Assembly (NCBI RefSeq): GCF_014842975.1
Contig: NZ_JACYXK010000024.1
Coordinates: 2,554-66,553 of the forward strand
Direction of reading: 5' to 3'
Source: Rhodanobacter sp. DHB23
Lineage (GTDB): Bacteria > Pseudomonadota > Gammaproteobacteria > Xanthomonadales > Rhodanobacteraceae
DNA: 64,000 nt
The position numbers were made by a program, and so were the translations under genes. The notes beneath the pieces were generated by a model. It was not told the DNA's origin and did not search any database. It saw only the letters and a list, made by a program, of their open reading frames with translations. Shown piece after piece: positions 1 to 9,055 of the stretch (position 1 is its first letter; each line of letters begins with the position of its first letter).

Positions 1-1
1 C

Positions 2-2962
2 CTCGCGGGGAACCTGACGGCGAAGACGCTGAGCTACGGCAGCTATGGCACGGCAGTGACGTTCGACCTGTCGGACGGCAGCAACAAGAGCACGGGCATC
101 GGTGGCACGTGGAGCGGCGTCACCACGGTCGCGGGCAGCGGGAACAGCGACACGCTCACGGGCAGCAGCCAGACCTACACGCTCACCGGCGCGAACGCGG
201 GCAACAACGGCACGGTGGGCTGGACGTCGTTCGAGAACATTGCCGACCGCGGCATCGGCACCATCGTCGCAGCCAACCAGGACTGGGCGTTGAGCGGAGC
301 CAACCGCGGCACGGCGACCGATCTCGCCGGGACCTTCGCGGGCATCGGCAACCTGGTCGATACCGGGAGCGGTTACGTCCTGATGCACTCGGGAGCCGAC
401 GGCAGCCTGTCCGGCAGCCTCGACGCCGGCAGCCAGGGGACGCTGGATTACACCGGCTACACCACGGCGGTGAACGTCAGCCTGACGGGCAGCGGCACCA
501 CGGGCATCGGCGGCACCATTTCGGGCATTTCGTCGATCAAGGCGAGCAGCGACCTGGGCGTGAGCGGCGTCGTCGCCGGCGCGCTGGCGATCAGTGAGGC
601 GAATCCGGCGGCCACGACCACGCTTGGGCCGCTCAGCGTGGGCACGAACCTGTCGTTGAATGCCGGCGGGGCGGTGCAGCAGGGCAGCGGGCCGCTCACG
701 GTCGGAGGGACGACCGCGATCCAGGCCGGCGGCGGCATTGCGCTGACCAACCAGGGCAACGATTTCGTCGGCGACGTGACCGTCGCCGGGGCTGGCGTTG
801 CACTGGTGGACAAGAACGGCCTGACCATCGCTTCCCTGACCGACACCGGCAACAACAACGTGAGCCTGGTTGCCGGCGGGGCGCTGACCTTGCCGGCGAG
901 CGCCATCAATGCCGGTACCGGGAACCTCTCGCTGGCCGCCAACGGCGGCGCGTTGACTGCCGCCGGCGCACTGTCGGGCAAGAACGTCACCCTCGGCGGC
1001 CAGTCGGGCGTGACCCTCGCCGGCAACGTCGTGGCCGGCAGTGCCCTGGTGTTGACCAGCAGCGGCGGTTCGATCGCGCAGACCGGCGGCATCATCACCG
1101 CCGGCACCCTGACGGGCAGCTCGACCGGCAGCACCACGCTGAACGGTGCGAACCAGATCGGCATGCTGGGCGGCTTCACCGCGAACGGCTTCAGCCTGAC
1201 GAACGCGCAGGTGCTGACCGTGGCCGGTACGGTCAACGGCGGCAGCGGCGCCACCCGCATCGCGACGACCGCGGGGGCGCTCACGCTGTACGGCAGCGTT
1301 TCCGGTGGTTCGGTCGCGCTGAGCGGGCAGGGCAGCCTCGGCATCAACGGCAACGTGGACAGCGGCGCGGGCAGCACCACGCTGTCTTCCGGCGGCGCCA
1401 TCGTCGAGGGCAGCAGCAGCGTGATCACGGCGGGCACGCTGACGGGCAGCGCCAGCGGCGCGACGGCGCTGGGCGGCGCCAACAGGGTTGCGGACCTGGG
1501 CAACTTCGGCGCGGACGGTTTCAGCCTGACGAACGCGCAGGCGCTGAGCGTGACCGGCGCGGTCAGCGGCGGCAGCGGCGCGACGAACCTCGCCACCACG
1601 GCAGGGGCGCTGACCGTGAACGGCAGCGTCGCCGGTGGCACCGTGGGCCTCGCCGGCAACGGCGGCATCACCATCAATGGCGGCGTGAACAGCGGCGGCG
1701 GCACCACCACGCTGGCCTCGGGCGGCGCGATCGGCGAAGGCAGCGGCGGCGTCATCACCGCGGGCACGCTGGTCGGCAACGCCGCGGGCGCGGCCGCGCT
1801 GGACGGTGCGAACCGGATCGGCAGCCTGGGCGGTTTCAGCGCGGACGGCATCAGCGTGACGAACGCGCAGGCCATGACGGTGGCCGGCGCGGTGGACAGC
1901 GGCAGCGGCGCGACCAGCCTTGCCACCACGGCAGGTGCGCTGACGATCAACGGCAACGTCGCAGGCAGCGCCGTGACCCTGGATGGCGGCAGCGGCCTTG
2001 CGATCAACGCGGGCGTCGACAGCGGCGGCGGCACGACCACGCTCGTTTCCGGCGGCTCGATCAGCGAAGGCAGCAATGGCCAGATCACGGCCGGCCTGCT
2101 GACCGGCCAGTCGACGGGCAGCACCACGCTGGACCCGCCGAACATGATCGCCGCGCTGGGCAACTTCACGGCAAACGGCTTCACCCTGCTGGACGGCGAG
2201 GCGCTGGACGTCACCGGCGCGGTCAACGGCGGCAGCAGCATCACGCTGCAGACGACCAGCGGCGGCCTGGCGATCGACGGCAGCTTGTCCGCCAACCTCG
2301 TGTCGCTGCAGTCCGCGGGCCGCATCGACGGCGGCGCGAGTGGCGCCATCACGGCCACCACGTTGACCGGCAGCGCGGTCGGCCCGACCACGCTGGGCTC
2401 GGCCGCGCAATTCATGGGCAACCATGTCTCCACGCTGGGCGGGTTCTCCTCGACGGCCGGCTTCAGCTTCACCGACGCGCAGACGCTGACGCTGGCCTCG
2501 GTGGGCGGCAGCGCGTACACGGTGAACGCGGGTACCGCTTCGCTGTACCTCGGCGTGCGGGGCGGCAACCTGCTGCAGCTGGGCACCACGTGGTTGTACG
2601 ACGGCAGCGGCACCTGGTCGTCGACCGGGCACATGGGTACCGCCGGCGCGCCGATCTACGTCACCGGCGTGAGCACCCAGGTGGTGACCGACGTGGGCTC
2701 GCCGCCGGCGTATTTCTACGCCGTGGATGCGCAGGGCGGCCTGCTCGGCGTGGCCGGCGCGCCCACCGTCAACGTGCCGACTTCGGCGTTGACCAGCCGC
2801 GCGCAGAACGGCAACCACGGCGACACCTACATCGACTCCAGCGTGATCACCGCGAACTACCGCTCGTTCGGCATCGTGCCGTCCGGCATCCTGCTGCCGG
2901 CCGACCAGCAGGATTGCCAGCCCGGCCAGCCGGCGTCGGCGGATTGCCCGGACAATGAGTGA
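2..2962 (+). CDS. Filamentous-haemagglutinin-like giant adhesin, 3' part only
   Basis: The frame is open from the first bases of the window, so the N terminus (signal peptide and any TPS domain) lies outside and the apparent start near 56 is internal. About 986 residues are visible. They are Gly/Ser/Thr/Ala-rich and made of short beta-strand repeats such as GSSQTYTLTGANAGNNGTVG, typical of beta-helical passengers of two-partner-secretion adhesins. Near-identical units of 109-110 residues occupy the middle. The tail ends in a Cys-containing, acidic, proline-rich stretch (GILLPADQQDCQPG) with no autotransporter barrel, which fits a TpsA-type protein secreted by a separate TpsB partner. No TpsB is in the window. 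The stop overlaps the next start by 8 nt, implying co-expression. Family assignment rests on composition and repeats, not on a diagnostic domain. Confidence 0.75.
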   Translation, partial: LAGNLTAKTLSYGSYGTAVTFDLSDGSNKSTGIGGTWSGVTTVAGSGNSDTLTGSSQTYTLTGANAGNNGTVGWTSFENIADRGIGTIVAANQDWALSGANRGTATDLAGTFAGIGNLVDTGSGYVLMHSGADGSLSGSLDAGSQGTLDYTGYTTAVNVSLTGSGTTGIGGTISGISSIKASSDLGVSGVVAGALAISEANPAATTTLGPLSVGTNLSLNAGGAVQQGSGPLTVGGTTAIQAGGGIALTNQGNDFVGDVTVAGAGVALVDKNGLTIASLTDTGNNNVSLVAGGALTLPASAINAGTGNLSLAANGGALTAAGALSGKNVTLGGQSGVTLAGNVVAGSALVLTSSGGSIAQTGGIITAGTLTGSSTGSTTLNGANQIGMLGGFTANGFSLTNAQVLTVAGTVNGGSGATRIATTAGALTLYGSVSGGSVALSGQGSLGINGNVDSGAGSTTLSSGGAIVEGSSSVITAGTLTGSASGATALGGANRVADLGNFGADGFSLTNAQALSVTGAVSGGSGATNLATTAGALTVNGSVAGGTVGLAGNGGITINGGVNSGGGTTTLASGGAIGEGSGGVITAGTLVGNAAGAAALDGANRIGSLGGFSADGISVTNAQAMTVAGAVDSGSGATSLATTAGALTINGNVAGSAVTLDGGSGLAINAGVDSGGGTTTLVSGGSISEGSNGQITAGLLTGQSTGSTTLDPPNMIAALGNFTANGFTLLDGEALDVTGAVNGGSSITLQTTSGGLAIDGSLSANLVSLQSAGRIDGGASGAITATTLTGSAVGPTTLGSAAQFMGNHVSTLGGFSSTAGFSFTDAQTLTLASVGGSAYTVNAGTASLYLGVRGGNLLQLGTTWLYDGSGTWSSTGHMGTAGAPIYVTGVSTQVVTDVGSPPAYFYAVDAQGGLLGVAGAPTVNVPTSALTSRAQNGNHGDTYIDSSVITANYRSFGIVPSGILLPADQQDCQPGQPASADCPDNE
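1064..2320 (+). repeat. Tandem 327-330 bp coding repeats in the adhesin
   Basis: Repeat units begin at about 1064, 1391, 1721 and 2051, a period of 327, 330 and 330 bp (109-110 residues). A fifth, degenerate unit follows from about 2320. Each starts with a Gly-Gly-(Ser/Ala)-Ile block, then an ITAGTLTG-like block, then a FSLTNAQ-like block, and ends with a GGGTTTL-like block. In-frame tandem units of this kind can change copy number by recombination. Confidence 0.8.
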
Positions 2963-4091
2963 GCCACGGCGAATGCACGGGCCGCGACGCCTGCCGGCGG
3001 TGCTTGCCGGCCTGGGCCTGCTGCTGGCGGCGGCCGGATGGAACGGGCGGATCGCGGCGCAGGACGCGGCCCGCCCCACCGGCGACTACGTGCTCGCGCA
3101 ACTCGACGCGGCGCGGCAGGCCCTTGCGCAGCGGACGCAGGCGCGCCCGGATCCGGCCTTGTCCACGGTCGGGCAGCAGTTGGCGCAGATCGGCGACGCG
3201 TTGCGCCAGCAACTGGGCAGTGCGACGGCCCAGCCCGTGGAGATCCTCGGCGGCAGGATCAAGGGTGCGGCATTGCGTGCGAACGCCGCCGCGCAGCGCA
3301 CCCAAGCCTACCTGAAGGCTTCGGCCGCCTGTCGCGGCGGCGATGCGCAGGCGCTGGCGACATCGCTCGCGCTGGCGGTCGACCAGCTCGCCAGGGCTGC
3401 GCCCGCCGACAAGCCGTCGCCACCGGTGATCGATGCGGTGGAGACTCCGGACCAGCAACCCCTGTTCGTGATCCATCCCGCCGACCAGCCGCTGGCCTTC
3501 GTCGTGCTCGGCGCGAACCTGCTGGACGCGCAATGCGCCAATCCGCAGCTGAGCCTCACCGACGCGCAGGGCAGGCCCGTCGACGCGCAACCGGCCATCA
3601 CCAGCATCACGCCGCAACGCATCGCGCTCACGCTGGCGAACACCGCAAGCCTGAAACCGGGCGGCTACGTGCTGCACGTGGTGCCCCAGCGCAAGGCGTT
3701 CCTGGTGGGCTGCACCAGGCAGCCCGAGGCGGTGGCGACACTGCAGGTGGCGCCGCCGCTGCAGGTGGGCATCGACTACACGCTCACGGCGAGCTGCCGC
3801 GGGCAGGGCACGCTCACGCTGGGGCACGGCAGCCTGCCGGCCATCACGCGGCGCAACGCCGCCGTGTCGCAGGCGATCGACGGGACGGCCTGCGCGAATC
3901 CGCAGAGCTACACAGTCAGCGCCACTGCGCATTTCGGCGATGGCGACCAGGCCACGGTGGGCCCGATCACGCAGTCGGCCGATGCCGGCATCACGGCGGG
4001 CCTGCCGGGGGGCATGACGCTCAGCTGGGACCCGACCGTCCACATGCTGTTCGTGCGCAGCGGCGCACCGGTCTGCCTCGGCGTCGATTGA
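2955..4091 (+). CDS. Exported protein of unknown function downstream of the adhesin
   Basis: 378 residues. A basic N terminus and a hydrophobic stretch (PAVLAGLGLLLAAAG) followed by IAAQ-D look like a Sec signal peptide, so the product is probably periplasmic or exported. A Met six residues in (2973) is an alternative start. The middle is helical and Ala/Gln-rich (about residues 40-150). The second half is beta-rich and Ig-like, with Cys residues in SCRGQG and GTACANP that could form disulfides. The ATG lies inside the end of the adhesin gene (8-nt overlap), so it probably belongs to the same transcript and may serve adhesin export or anchoring. I do not recognise the family. Confidence 0.7.
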   Translation: MSEPRRMHGPRRLPAVLAGLGLLLAAAGWNGRIAAQDAARPTGDYVLAQLDAARQALAQRTQARPDPALSTVGQQLAQIGDALRQQLGSATAQPVEILGGRIKGAALRANAAAQRTQAYLKASAACRGGDAQALATSLALAVDQLARAAPADKPSPPVIDAVETPDQQPLFVIHPADQPLAFVVLGANLLDAQCANPQLSLTDAQGRPVDAQPAITSITPQRIALTLANTASLKPGGYVLHVVPQRKAFLVGCTRQPEAVATLQVAPPLQVGIDYTLTASCRGQGTLTLGHGSLPAITRRNAAVSQAIDGTACANPQSYTVSATAHFGDGDQATVGPITQSADAGITAGLPGGMTLSWDPTVHMLFVRSGAPVCLGVD

Positions 4092-4093
4092 GC

Positions 4094-4116
4094 GGCCGCG
4101 CCTTCCCGGCGCGGCC
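4094..4116. terminator. Hairpin between convergent genes
   Basis: A 9-bp perfect stem (GGCCGCGCC/GGCGCGGCC) with a 5-nt loop lies in the 28-bp gap between the plus-strand exported-protein gene and minus-strand tssA. It could terminate both. There is no clear T-run. Confidence 0.55.
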
Positions 4117-4119
4117 CCG

Positions 4120-5157
4120 TCATTCCTCGTTGGCGCCGGAGATGACCTGGAATTCCGACAGGCCGCCCGGCGCCAGGTCCTTCATCAGCCCGACGAAGTC
4201 CATGCCCACCAGCCGCTGCGCGCGGCGCAGGATGTGCGGGACCGGGCTGGAGGGTTCGCGGCGCGCGTAGTACTCGCAGATCTCGTCGAGTTTGCGGATG
4301 ACATCCTGCGGCGTTTCGATGCGGCCACCGGCCGCGTTCGCGGCGGCAGGGGCGGCGGAGCCGTCGCCGGCATCGTCGCCGTCCGCTGCACCGGCTTCGC
4401 CGGCCGGCGCGCGCTTGGCCATCTCGCCATCGAGGAATTTCTTGAGCTCGTAGATCTCGCCGAGCAGCGGCTTGAGATCCGGGCCGGCAGTGCCGATGCG
4501 ATCGTTGAACGCGGCGTCGATGGCGCGTGCGTGTTCCATGGCCGCCGCCGTCGCCTGGGCGGCGTCGGTCAGCTGCTCCTCGGCGCAGTCGAGGCAGCAG
4601 GCCTCGATGTCGGTCATGCTCGGCAGGGCGGATTCGTTCTCCGCCGAGACCTTCATGGTGCCGTTGGCGATGCGCAGGTCGCGCAGCGAGTAGCGGCCCA
4701 GTCGCGGGGATTGCACGAACGGCGTGCTGCGGAAGTAGCCGAGCACGCCCTGCATGTCGGTAAGCGGCACCACCGCGTTGACGCGTGCGGTGGGGTCGTT
4801 GTCGTCCTCGGCATCGAGTTGCGGATGCACGCTGTCCCACTGGTTTTCCAGCAGGCCGCGGATCAACGCCAGGCCATCGGTCCAGCCGGCGAGCCCGTGC
4901 ATGCGCGTCCACGCGGCGGTCAGGTGCAGGGCGATGCGCAGGTCCTTGCTGCGGCCGAGCAGGGCTTCGCCCATGTCCGACACCTTGTCCCAGTCGGGTT
5001 CCTCGGCGGTCTTCACGCTGTCGCCGACGGCGCGTTCGGCCTTGGGCGTGGCGGTGCGCTCCAGGTTCTGGAACTCCGGGTCGTACTCCAGGTCGGGGCC
5101 GCTGGGGGTTTCATCGTCGAACGGTGCCAGCAACGATTCGAGATCGCGGTGTGCCAT
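4120..5157 (-). CDS. tssA: Type VI secretion system protein TssA (ImpA family)
   Basis: 345 residues. The N-terminal half reads as an ImpA_N domain: an opening LLAPFDDETPSGPDLEYDPE-like motif, then EPDWDKVSDMGEALLGRSKDL and the Trp/Asp-rich GWTDGLALIRGLLENQWDSV. A low-complexity Ala/Asp/Gly linker (about residues 250-280) leads to a conserved C-terminal helical block (ETPQDVIRKLDEICEYYARREPSSPVPHILRRAQRL, split here by description at about residues 282-318). TssA proteins nucleate or cap the T6SS sheath and baseplate in the cytoplasm. No other T6SS gene is visible on either side: the neighbours are an adhesin locus and an autotransporter. It is therefore either detached from the main cluster or an orphan. 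Confidence 0.88.
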   Translation of the reverse strand: MAHRDLESLLAPFDDETPSGPDLEYDPEFQNLERTATPKAERAVGDSVKTAEEPDWDKVSDMGEALLGRSKDLRIALHLTAAWTRMHGLAGWTDGLALIRGLLENQWDSVHPQLDAEDDNDPTARVNAVVPLTDMQGVLGYFRSTPFVQSPRLGRYSLRDLRIANGTMKVSAENESALPSMTDIEACCLDCAEEQLTDAAQATAAAMEHARAIDAAFNDRIGTAGPDLKPLLGEIYELKKFLDGEMAKRAPAGEAGAADGDDAGDGSAAPAAANAAGGRIETPQDVIRKLDEICEYYARREPSSPVPHILRRAQRLVGMDFVGLMKDLAPGGLSEFQVISGANEE

Positions 5158-5234
5158 GGCTTTTTCCCCTGAGTACGAGCCCCGGATGGTACATCAGGCC
5201 CAGGCGCGCGGGCCGTGCGCAGGCCATCCGGGAC

Positions 5235-5268
5235 GCGCAGGCGCACGCGCGATGGCGTGCGCCTGCGC
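5235..5268 (-). terminator. Strong GC hairpin downstream of the autotransporter gene
   Basis: A perfect 14-bp inverted repeat (GCGCAGGCGCACGC and its complement) with a 6-nt loop lies 30 bp beyond the autotransporter stop codon and upstream of tssA. It lacks a U-tract, so its efficiency as an intrinsic terminator is uncertain. Confidence 0.5.
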
Positions 5269-5297
5269 GGGTCGTGCGGAGGCCGCGAACAAGGCGC

Positions 5298-8200
5298 TCA
5301 GAAGCGCCAGTCGAAGCTGCCGCGGAACCCGCTGTCCACCGCCTGGCGAGCGAGCTGGCCCTGCCAGGACAGGTCGAACGAGGCGTGCTCCGCCACCTGC
5401 ACGGTGAGCCCGGCGTCGGCGGCCAGCGCGTTGCGGGCGATTGGCAGGCCAGCCACCACGAACGGCGCGCCGCCGGCGAACGCCATCGTCGTGGCGGTGT
5501 CGGTGCGGCCCCATGCGCGGCGCCAGCCCAGCATGCCGTGCACGCTCACGCGCTGGTCGCCGTGGAACGGGAAGCCGGTGGTCGCGCGCGCGCCCAGCGT
5601 GCTGTAGCCGATGGAGCGGCTTGCGCCGCGGCCGTCCAGATCCGCGGCGCCGCCGTATTCGCGGAAGCCGTCGGTGCTCAGGTGCACCCAGGCGGCCTGG
5701 GCAAAGGGCTCCAGCGTCGAGCGCTTGAACGTGAAGAGGTGGCCGGCCTCGCCGAACACCTGGCCGGTGCCGGCGTCGTAACGGCTTGCCTCGTGCCCGG
5801 CCAGACCGGGCACGCTGATGAATCGCGTGCCGTCGAGCGTGTGCCAGCTGTAGTCGGCACCTGCCCGCAGGCCCAGCCCGCCGAGCTGGGTGCCGGCATA
5901 GGCGCCGAGATCGAGGTCGTGGCTGGAGAGCGACGAGTCGCGCGCCGCCGTATCCAGCGAGGTCTGCGTGTAGCCGGCGACGATGCCCAGCCGCGTGTCG
6001 TCGCCCAGGGCATGATCCGCGCCGAGCAGCAATCCGCCGCTGGTGTGCTTCGTCGCTGCGGCATTGCCGTCGCCGTCCTGCTGGCCCCAGGCACCCACGA
6101 GCTGGCCCCACCAGGCGAGGCCGCCCTGGCCGTCCTGCACGGTTGCGCCACCGGCATCGCCCGATGCGCCTTCGCCGGCCTGGCGCAGGCGACCGGTGAC
6201 CGCGTCGCGCACGTAGCGGCTGTCTTCCAGCAACACGCCCTGCGCGGTGGCGTGGATCTCGCCGGAGAGCTGGTCGGCGGCGGCGCGCAGCGCCGCATCG
6301 GTGGGCAGGTTGGCGAGCACGGTGAACAACGCCGCCGCCGGCGCGGAACCGGCGGCCGTGGCGCGGTAGGCCGCCGGATGCATGCCTGCAACTGCGGCCT
6401 GGCCCGTGCCGGATGCCTGCGGCGCCAGGCTCTGCGCGCCACCCAGGGTGGCGACTTCGTTGGGCGTGCCGCCGGCGGCGGTCAGCGGACGGGTCTGCGT
6501 CACGGTGAGGTAGACATGGTTGGCGTCGTAGCCGGGCGTGATGCCGAGCACGGCGCTGAGCGCGGTATCGCCGACGAGCTGGTAGTGGCCGCTGAGCCCC
6601 GTGCCCGCATCCAGCACGGTGTAGCGCGCGCCGGTCTGGTACAGGCCGGCGGACACCGACGACAGGCCGATGCCGGCGCCGCTGGCCAGGGTCGCGCTGC
6701 CGCCCACCGCGATCAGGCTGGACACGCCGGCCTGCGCCGGATCGAGCTGCACCAGGTAGGACGAACGGGCGGCCTGGGTGTAATTGCCGGCCACGGCGAG
6801 CGTCTGATACTGCCCCGGCCCGTTGCCCGGCGCCACGATGCCGGTCGCCGCCAGGCTGCCGCCGATGCTGCCGTGGCCGAGCAGCAGGCCGCCGTCGACC
6901 ACGTTGCCGTGGATGCTGCCGTTGTCGACCAGCATGCCCAGGTTGACCACGCCGCTGGCCAGCGAACCTTCCACGTCCAGCGCCGCGGACGCGCCGACGC
7001 CGGTGGCGCCGGTATAGGTGTTGCTGCCCGTGAGCGTCTCGCGGCCACCGGACACGACCAGGCTGCCGCCGATGCCGCCGCCGATGCCGCCGTCCGTGAT
7101 CTGGCCGCCGAAGCTGCTGCTGGCGTTGGTGAGGTCCAGCGTGGTGTCGCCCAGTTGCACCAGGCCGGTACCGGAGAGCGATTGCAGCGCGGTGGGCTGC
7201 CAGGTGCGCGAGACGTCGAGGATGCCGTCCACCTGCACGCTGGACGAAGCCGCGATGCTGCCCGGGCCGGCCAGCGCCAGCCAGCCGCCGTTGGCGACCT
7301 GGGTGGCGCCGGTGTAGGTGTTGCTGCCGCTGAGGTCGGCGATGCCGCCCGCGGCCACCTCGAACGGGCCGCTGCCGGAGATCGTGCCGGCCAGGCCCAG
7401 CGGGCCCATGTCCGGCGTCACCGTGAAGCCGGTGGTGATGTCGGCGGTGGAAATGTAGAACGGCGTGTACGCGGTGGCCTGGTTGGCGAGGTCGTACATC
7501 ACCGCGTTGTGCATGAAGAACGACAGGCCGTAGATCGCCGCATCGGGGAAGCCGCCGTAGGGCCCCAGCGTGACCACGTTGCTGTAGTCGCCCTGGCTGT
7601 CGTTGCCGCTGGTCACCGAGGTCGGCAGGCCGGAGATGGCCAGTCCGTTCGCGGTGACGGCGAGGCCGGTGGCGGTGAGGGTGATGCCGGGGACCAGGTC
7701 GCCGTACTGGTTGATGTTGCCGGCGGCCTGCTCGCCGCTGGCCAGCCCGAGGTCGCCGTTGTCGATCAGCATGATGTTCGGCGTGCCGGTGTCGAACAGC
7801 GTCATCATCGGCGCGCTCACGCTCTGGCCGCCGCTGGTGAGCGTGTACAGGAACGCGGTGTCGAACTGGTAGGCGGAGGGCGCGCCCGACAGCGGGAACG
7901 GGCTGGTCTGGCCCTGGGTGGGAAGCCAGGGCACCACGCTGAGGAACTGCGCGCGCAGCGCGGGCGTCAGGCCGACGATCAGGCAGGCCTGGGCGCAGGC
8001 GCCGGGCGCCTTGCCGGTGCCGTTGGCTTCCACGATGTAGCCGCTGCCGGTGAGCATGCCGGGCACGCCGTTGCCGAAGTCGCCGGCGCCGAAGGTGCCG
8101 TAGAAGATGCCTTCCTCGGGCGGGTTGCCCTGGTTGAGGCTCTGCTGCCAGGTGAGGTCCTGGTACAGCGTGACGCCGCCCTGGGTGGTGATGGCCGGCC

Positions 8201-8675
8201 CGAGCGTGTCGCCGCCGGCGCTCTGCGGGGTGACCAGCCAGTCGGTTGCCGTGGCCACGGGCAGGCCCTGCGGCGTGGCGTAGCTGGCGGCCTGCGTGCC
8301 GGTGGACGAGTTGTAGAACTGCAGGCTGCCGACCGTGGTGGAGGTCTGCCAGTAGCCGTAGGTGCCGTTGCCGTACAGGTAGGCGTACGGCGCGCTTTGC
8401 GCCACGCCCGGCTGGTTCGGGAACCACGCGGGCGAGCCGTGGCCCACGTCGATGTTGAAGGAGTCCGAGCCGGTGTCGAACAGGTATTCCTCGGGCGTGG
8501 CGCCGTTGACGCCCACGTTGATGCCCAGCCGGTAGCCGTACTGGCCACCGCCGTAGTTCTCCTGGATCAGGTCCAGCGGAATGGTGGTGCTGGTATCGGC
8601 GGCGACCGCCGCGTGGAAGGGTGCCAGCAGGCAGGCCAGCGCCAAAGGCAGCGGCCGCAGATTGAACTTGCTCAC
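5298..8675 (-). CDS. Autotransporter with a pepsin-like aspartic-protease passenger
   Basis: 1125 residues from a GTG start at 8675, chosen because GGGGAGAG lies 8-10 nt upstream and a signal peptide follows directly (LPLALACLLAPFHAAVA|ADT). The upstream ATG at 8735 would give no signal peptide at the N terminus. Residues about 40-400 contain YLFDTGSDSF (Asp67), a flap-like YGNGTYGYW (101-109), GIFYGTFGAG (about 189) and a second motif, TLFDTGTPN (Asp295). This order matches the bilobed pepsin (A1) family, whose known catalytic pair is DTG/DTG with a Tyr-Gly flap between. Next come autotransporter-associated beta-strand repeats (SGSNTYTGAT, NTYTGATGV) at about 420-680. A C-terminal barrel of about 280 residues (842-1125) ends in Phe (SFDWRF). 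It is probably surface exposed. The protease call is inference from motifs; the autotransporter call is secure. Confidence 0.85.
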   Translation of the reverse strand: MSKFNLRPLPLALACLLAPFHAAVAADTSTTIPLDLIQENYGGGQYGYRLGINVGVNGATPEEYLFDTGSDSFNIDVGHGSPAWFPNQPGVAQSAPYAYLYGNGTYGYWQTSTTVGSLQFYNSSTGTQAASYATPQGLPVATATDWLVTPQSAGGDTLGPAITTQGGVTLYQDLTWQQSLNQGNPPEEGIFYGTFGAGDFGNGVPGMLTGSGYIVEANGTGKAPGACAQACLIVGLTPALRAQFLSVVPWLPTQGQTSPFPLSGAPSAYQFDTAFLYTLTSGGQSVSAPMMTLFDTGTPNIMLIDNGDLGLASGEQAAGNINQYGDLVPGITLTATGLAVTANGLAISGLPTSVTSGNDSQGDYSNVVTLGPYGGFPDAAIYGLSFFMHNAVMYDLANQATAYTPFYISTADITTGFTVTPDMGPLGLAGTISGSGPFEVAAGGIADLSGSNTYTGATQVANGGWLALAGPGSIAASSSVQVDGILDVSRTWQPTALQSLSGTGLVQLGDTTLDLTNASSSFGGQITDGGIGGGIGGSLVVSGGRETLTGSNTYTGATGVGASAALDVEGSLASGVVNLGMLVDNGSIHGNVVDGGLLLGHGSIGGSLAATGIVAPGNGPGQYQTLAVAGNYTQAARSSYLVQLDPAQAGVSSLIAVGGSATLASGAGIGLSSVSAGLYQTGARYTVLDAGTGLSGHYQLVGDTALSAVLGITPGYDANHVYLTVTQTRPLTAAGGTPNEVATLGGAQSLAPQASGTGQAAVAGMHPAAYRATAAGSAPAAALFTVLANLPTDAALRAAADQLSGEIHATAQGVLLEDSRYVRDAVTGRLRQAGEGASGDAGGATVQDGQGGLAWWGQLVGAWGQQDGDGNAAATKHTSGGLLLGADHALGDDTRLGIVAGYTQTSLDTAARDSSLSSHDLDLGAYAGTQLGGLGLRAGADYSWHTLDGTRFISVPGLAGHEASRYDAGTGQVFGEAGHLFTFKRSTLEPFAQAAWVHLSTDGFREYGGAADLDGRGASRSIGYSTLGARATTGFPFHGDQRVSVHGMLGWRRAWGRTDTATTMAFAGGAPFVVAGLPIARNALAADAGLTVQVAEHASFDLSWQGQLARQAVDSGFRGSFDWRF

Positions 8676-8837
8676 GTAACTTCTCTCCCCGTCTGATGCG
8701 CCTGGTTTGCACCGTGTCGATTCGTGCCCGGCCACTCCCCGTGGCGGGACGCATCCATCGAGCTAGAGACGTTTGAGAGCGGAGAAATGGAAATGCCGGA
8801 TGCCGCGCAGCGTGCGTCTTGCGTCGGAGGGGCAGAA
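8676..8837. other. 5' region of the autotransporter gene
   Basis: This gap between the autotransporter start and the terminator at 8838 should hold the minus-strand autotransporter promoter. I see no confident -10/-35 pair and no open reading frame that looks real. Confidence 0.4.
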
Positions 8838-8872
8838 AGACGAAGGGCCCGGCATGGCCGGGCCCTTCGTCT
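8838..8872 (-). terminator. Original intrinsic terminator of tRNA-Val, now stranded beyond attL
   Basis: A perfect 16-bp stem (AGACGAAGGGCCCGGC and its complement) with an ATG loop is followed on the minus strand by a T-rich TCTTTCTG. It lies 10 bp beyond the CCA end of the truncated tRNA copy at attL. Before integration it would have been directly downstream of the complete tRNA-Val gene. Confidence 0.75.
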
Positions 8873-8880
8873 TCGATTCG

Positions 8881-8929
8881 GTGGTGGGCGGTACAAGGAT
8901 CGAACTTGTGACACCTGCCGTGTGAAGGC
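8881..8929. repeat. attL: 49-bp partial copy of tRNA-Val
   Basis: Identical over 49 bp to 35614-35662. It holds the 3' half of tRNA-Val on the minus strand (CCA end, T arm, anticodon loop and part of the anticodon stem) and then diverges, so it cannot encode a working tRNA. It marks the left edge of the integrated element; the crossover lies somewhere within the 49 bp. Confidence 0.95.
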
Positions 8930-8990
8930 GAATTTCTAACGCCCGCAAAGCAAGGTGCACCAACGGGTTCAGCGGTATTTGTCTGTCACG

Positions 8991-9009
8991 CGGTACGCGA
9001 AAAGTACAC
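8991..9009. promoter_or_regulatory. Candidate integrase arm-type site, left end
   Basis: The sequence CGGTACGCGAAAAGTACAC, 47 bp before the integrase ATG, resembles CGGTACGCGAACGGTACAC at 35517-35535 near the right end. Similar short sites at both ends of an element are what arm-type integrase or Xis binding sites look like. The role is inference. Confidence 0.35.
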
Positions 9010-9055
9010 TTTGTTCTTGTATTTACAGGGAAAAAAGTTTTCCTACGATGGAGGC

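Noticed and set aside
4785..8754. Very long open frames on both strands across the autotransporter region (over 1100 codons)
   Set aside because: They are GC-rich shadow frames. Only the minus-strand frame 5298-8675 has a signal peptide, barrel and ribosome-binding site.
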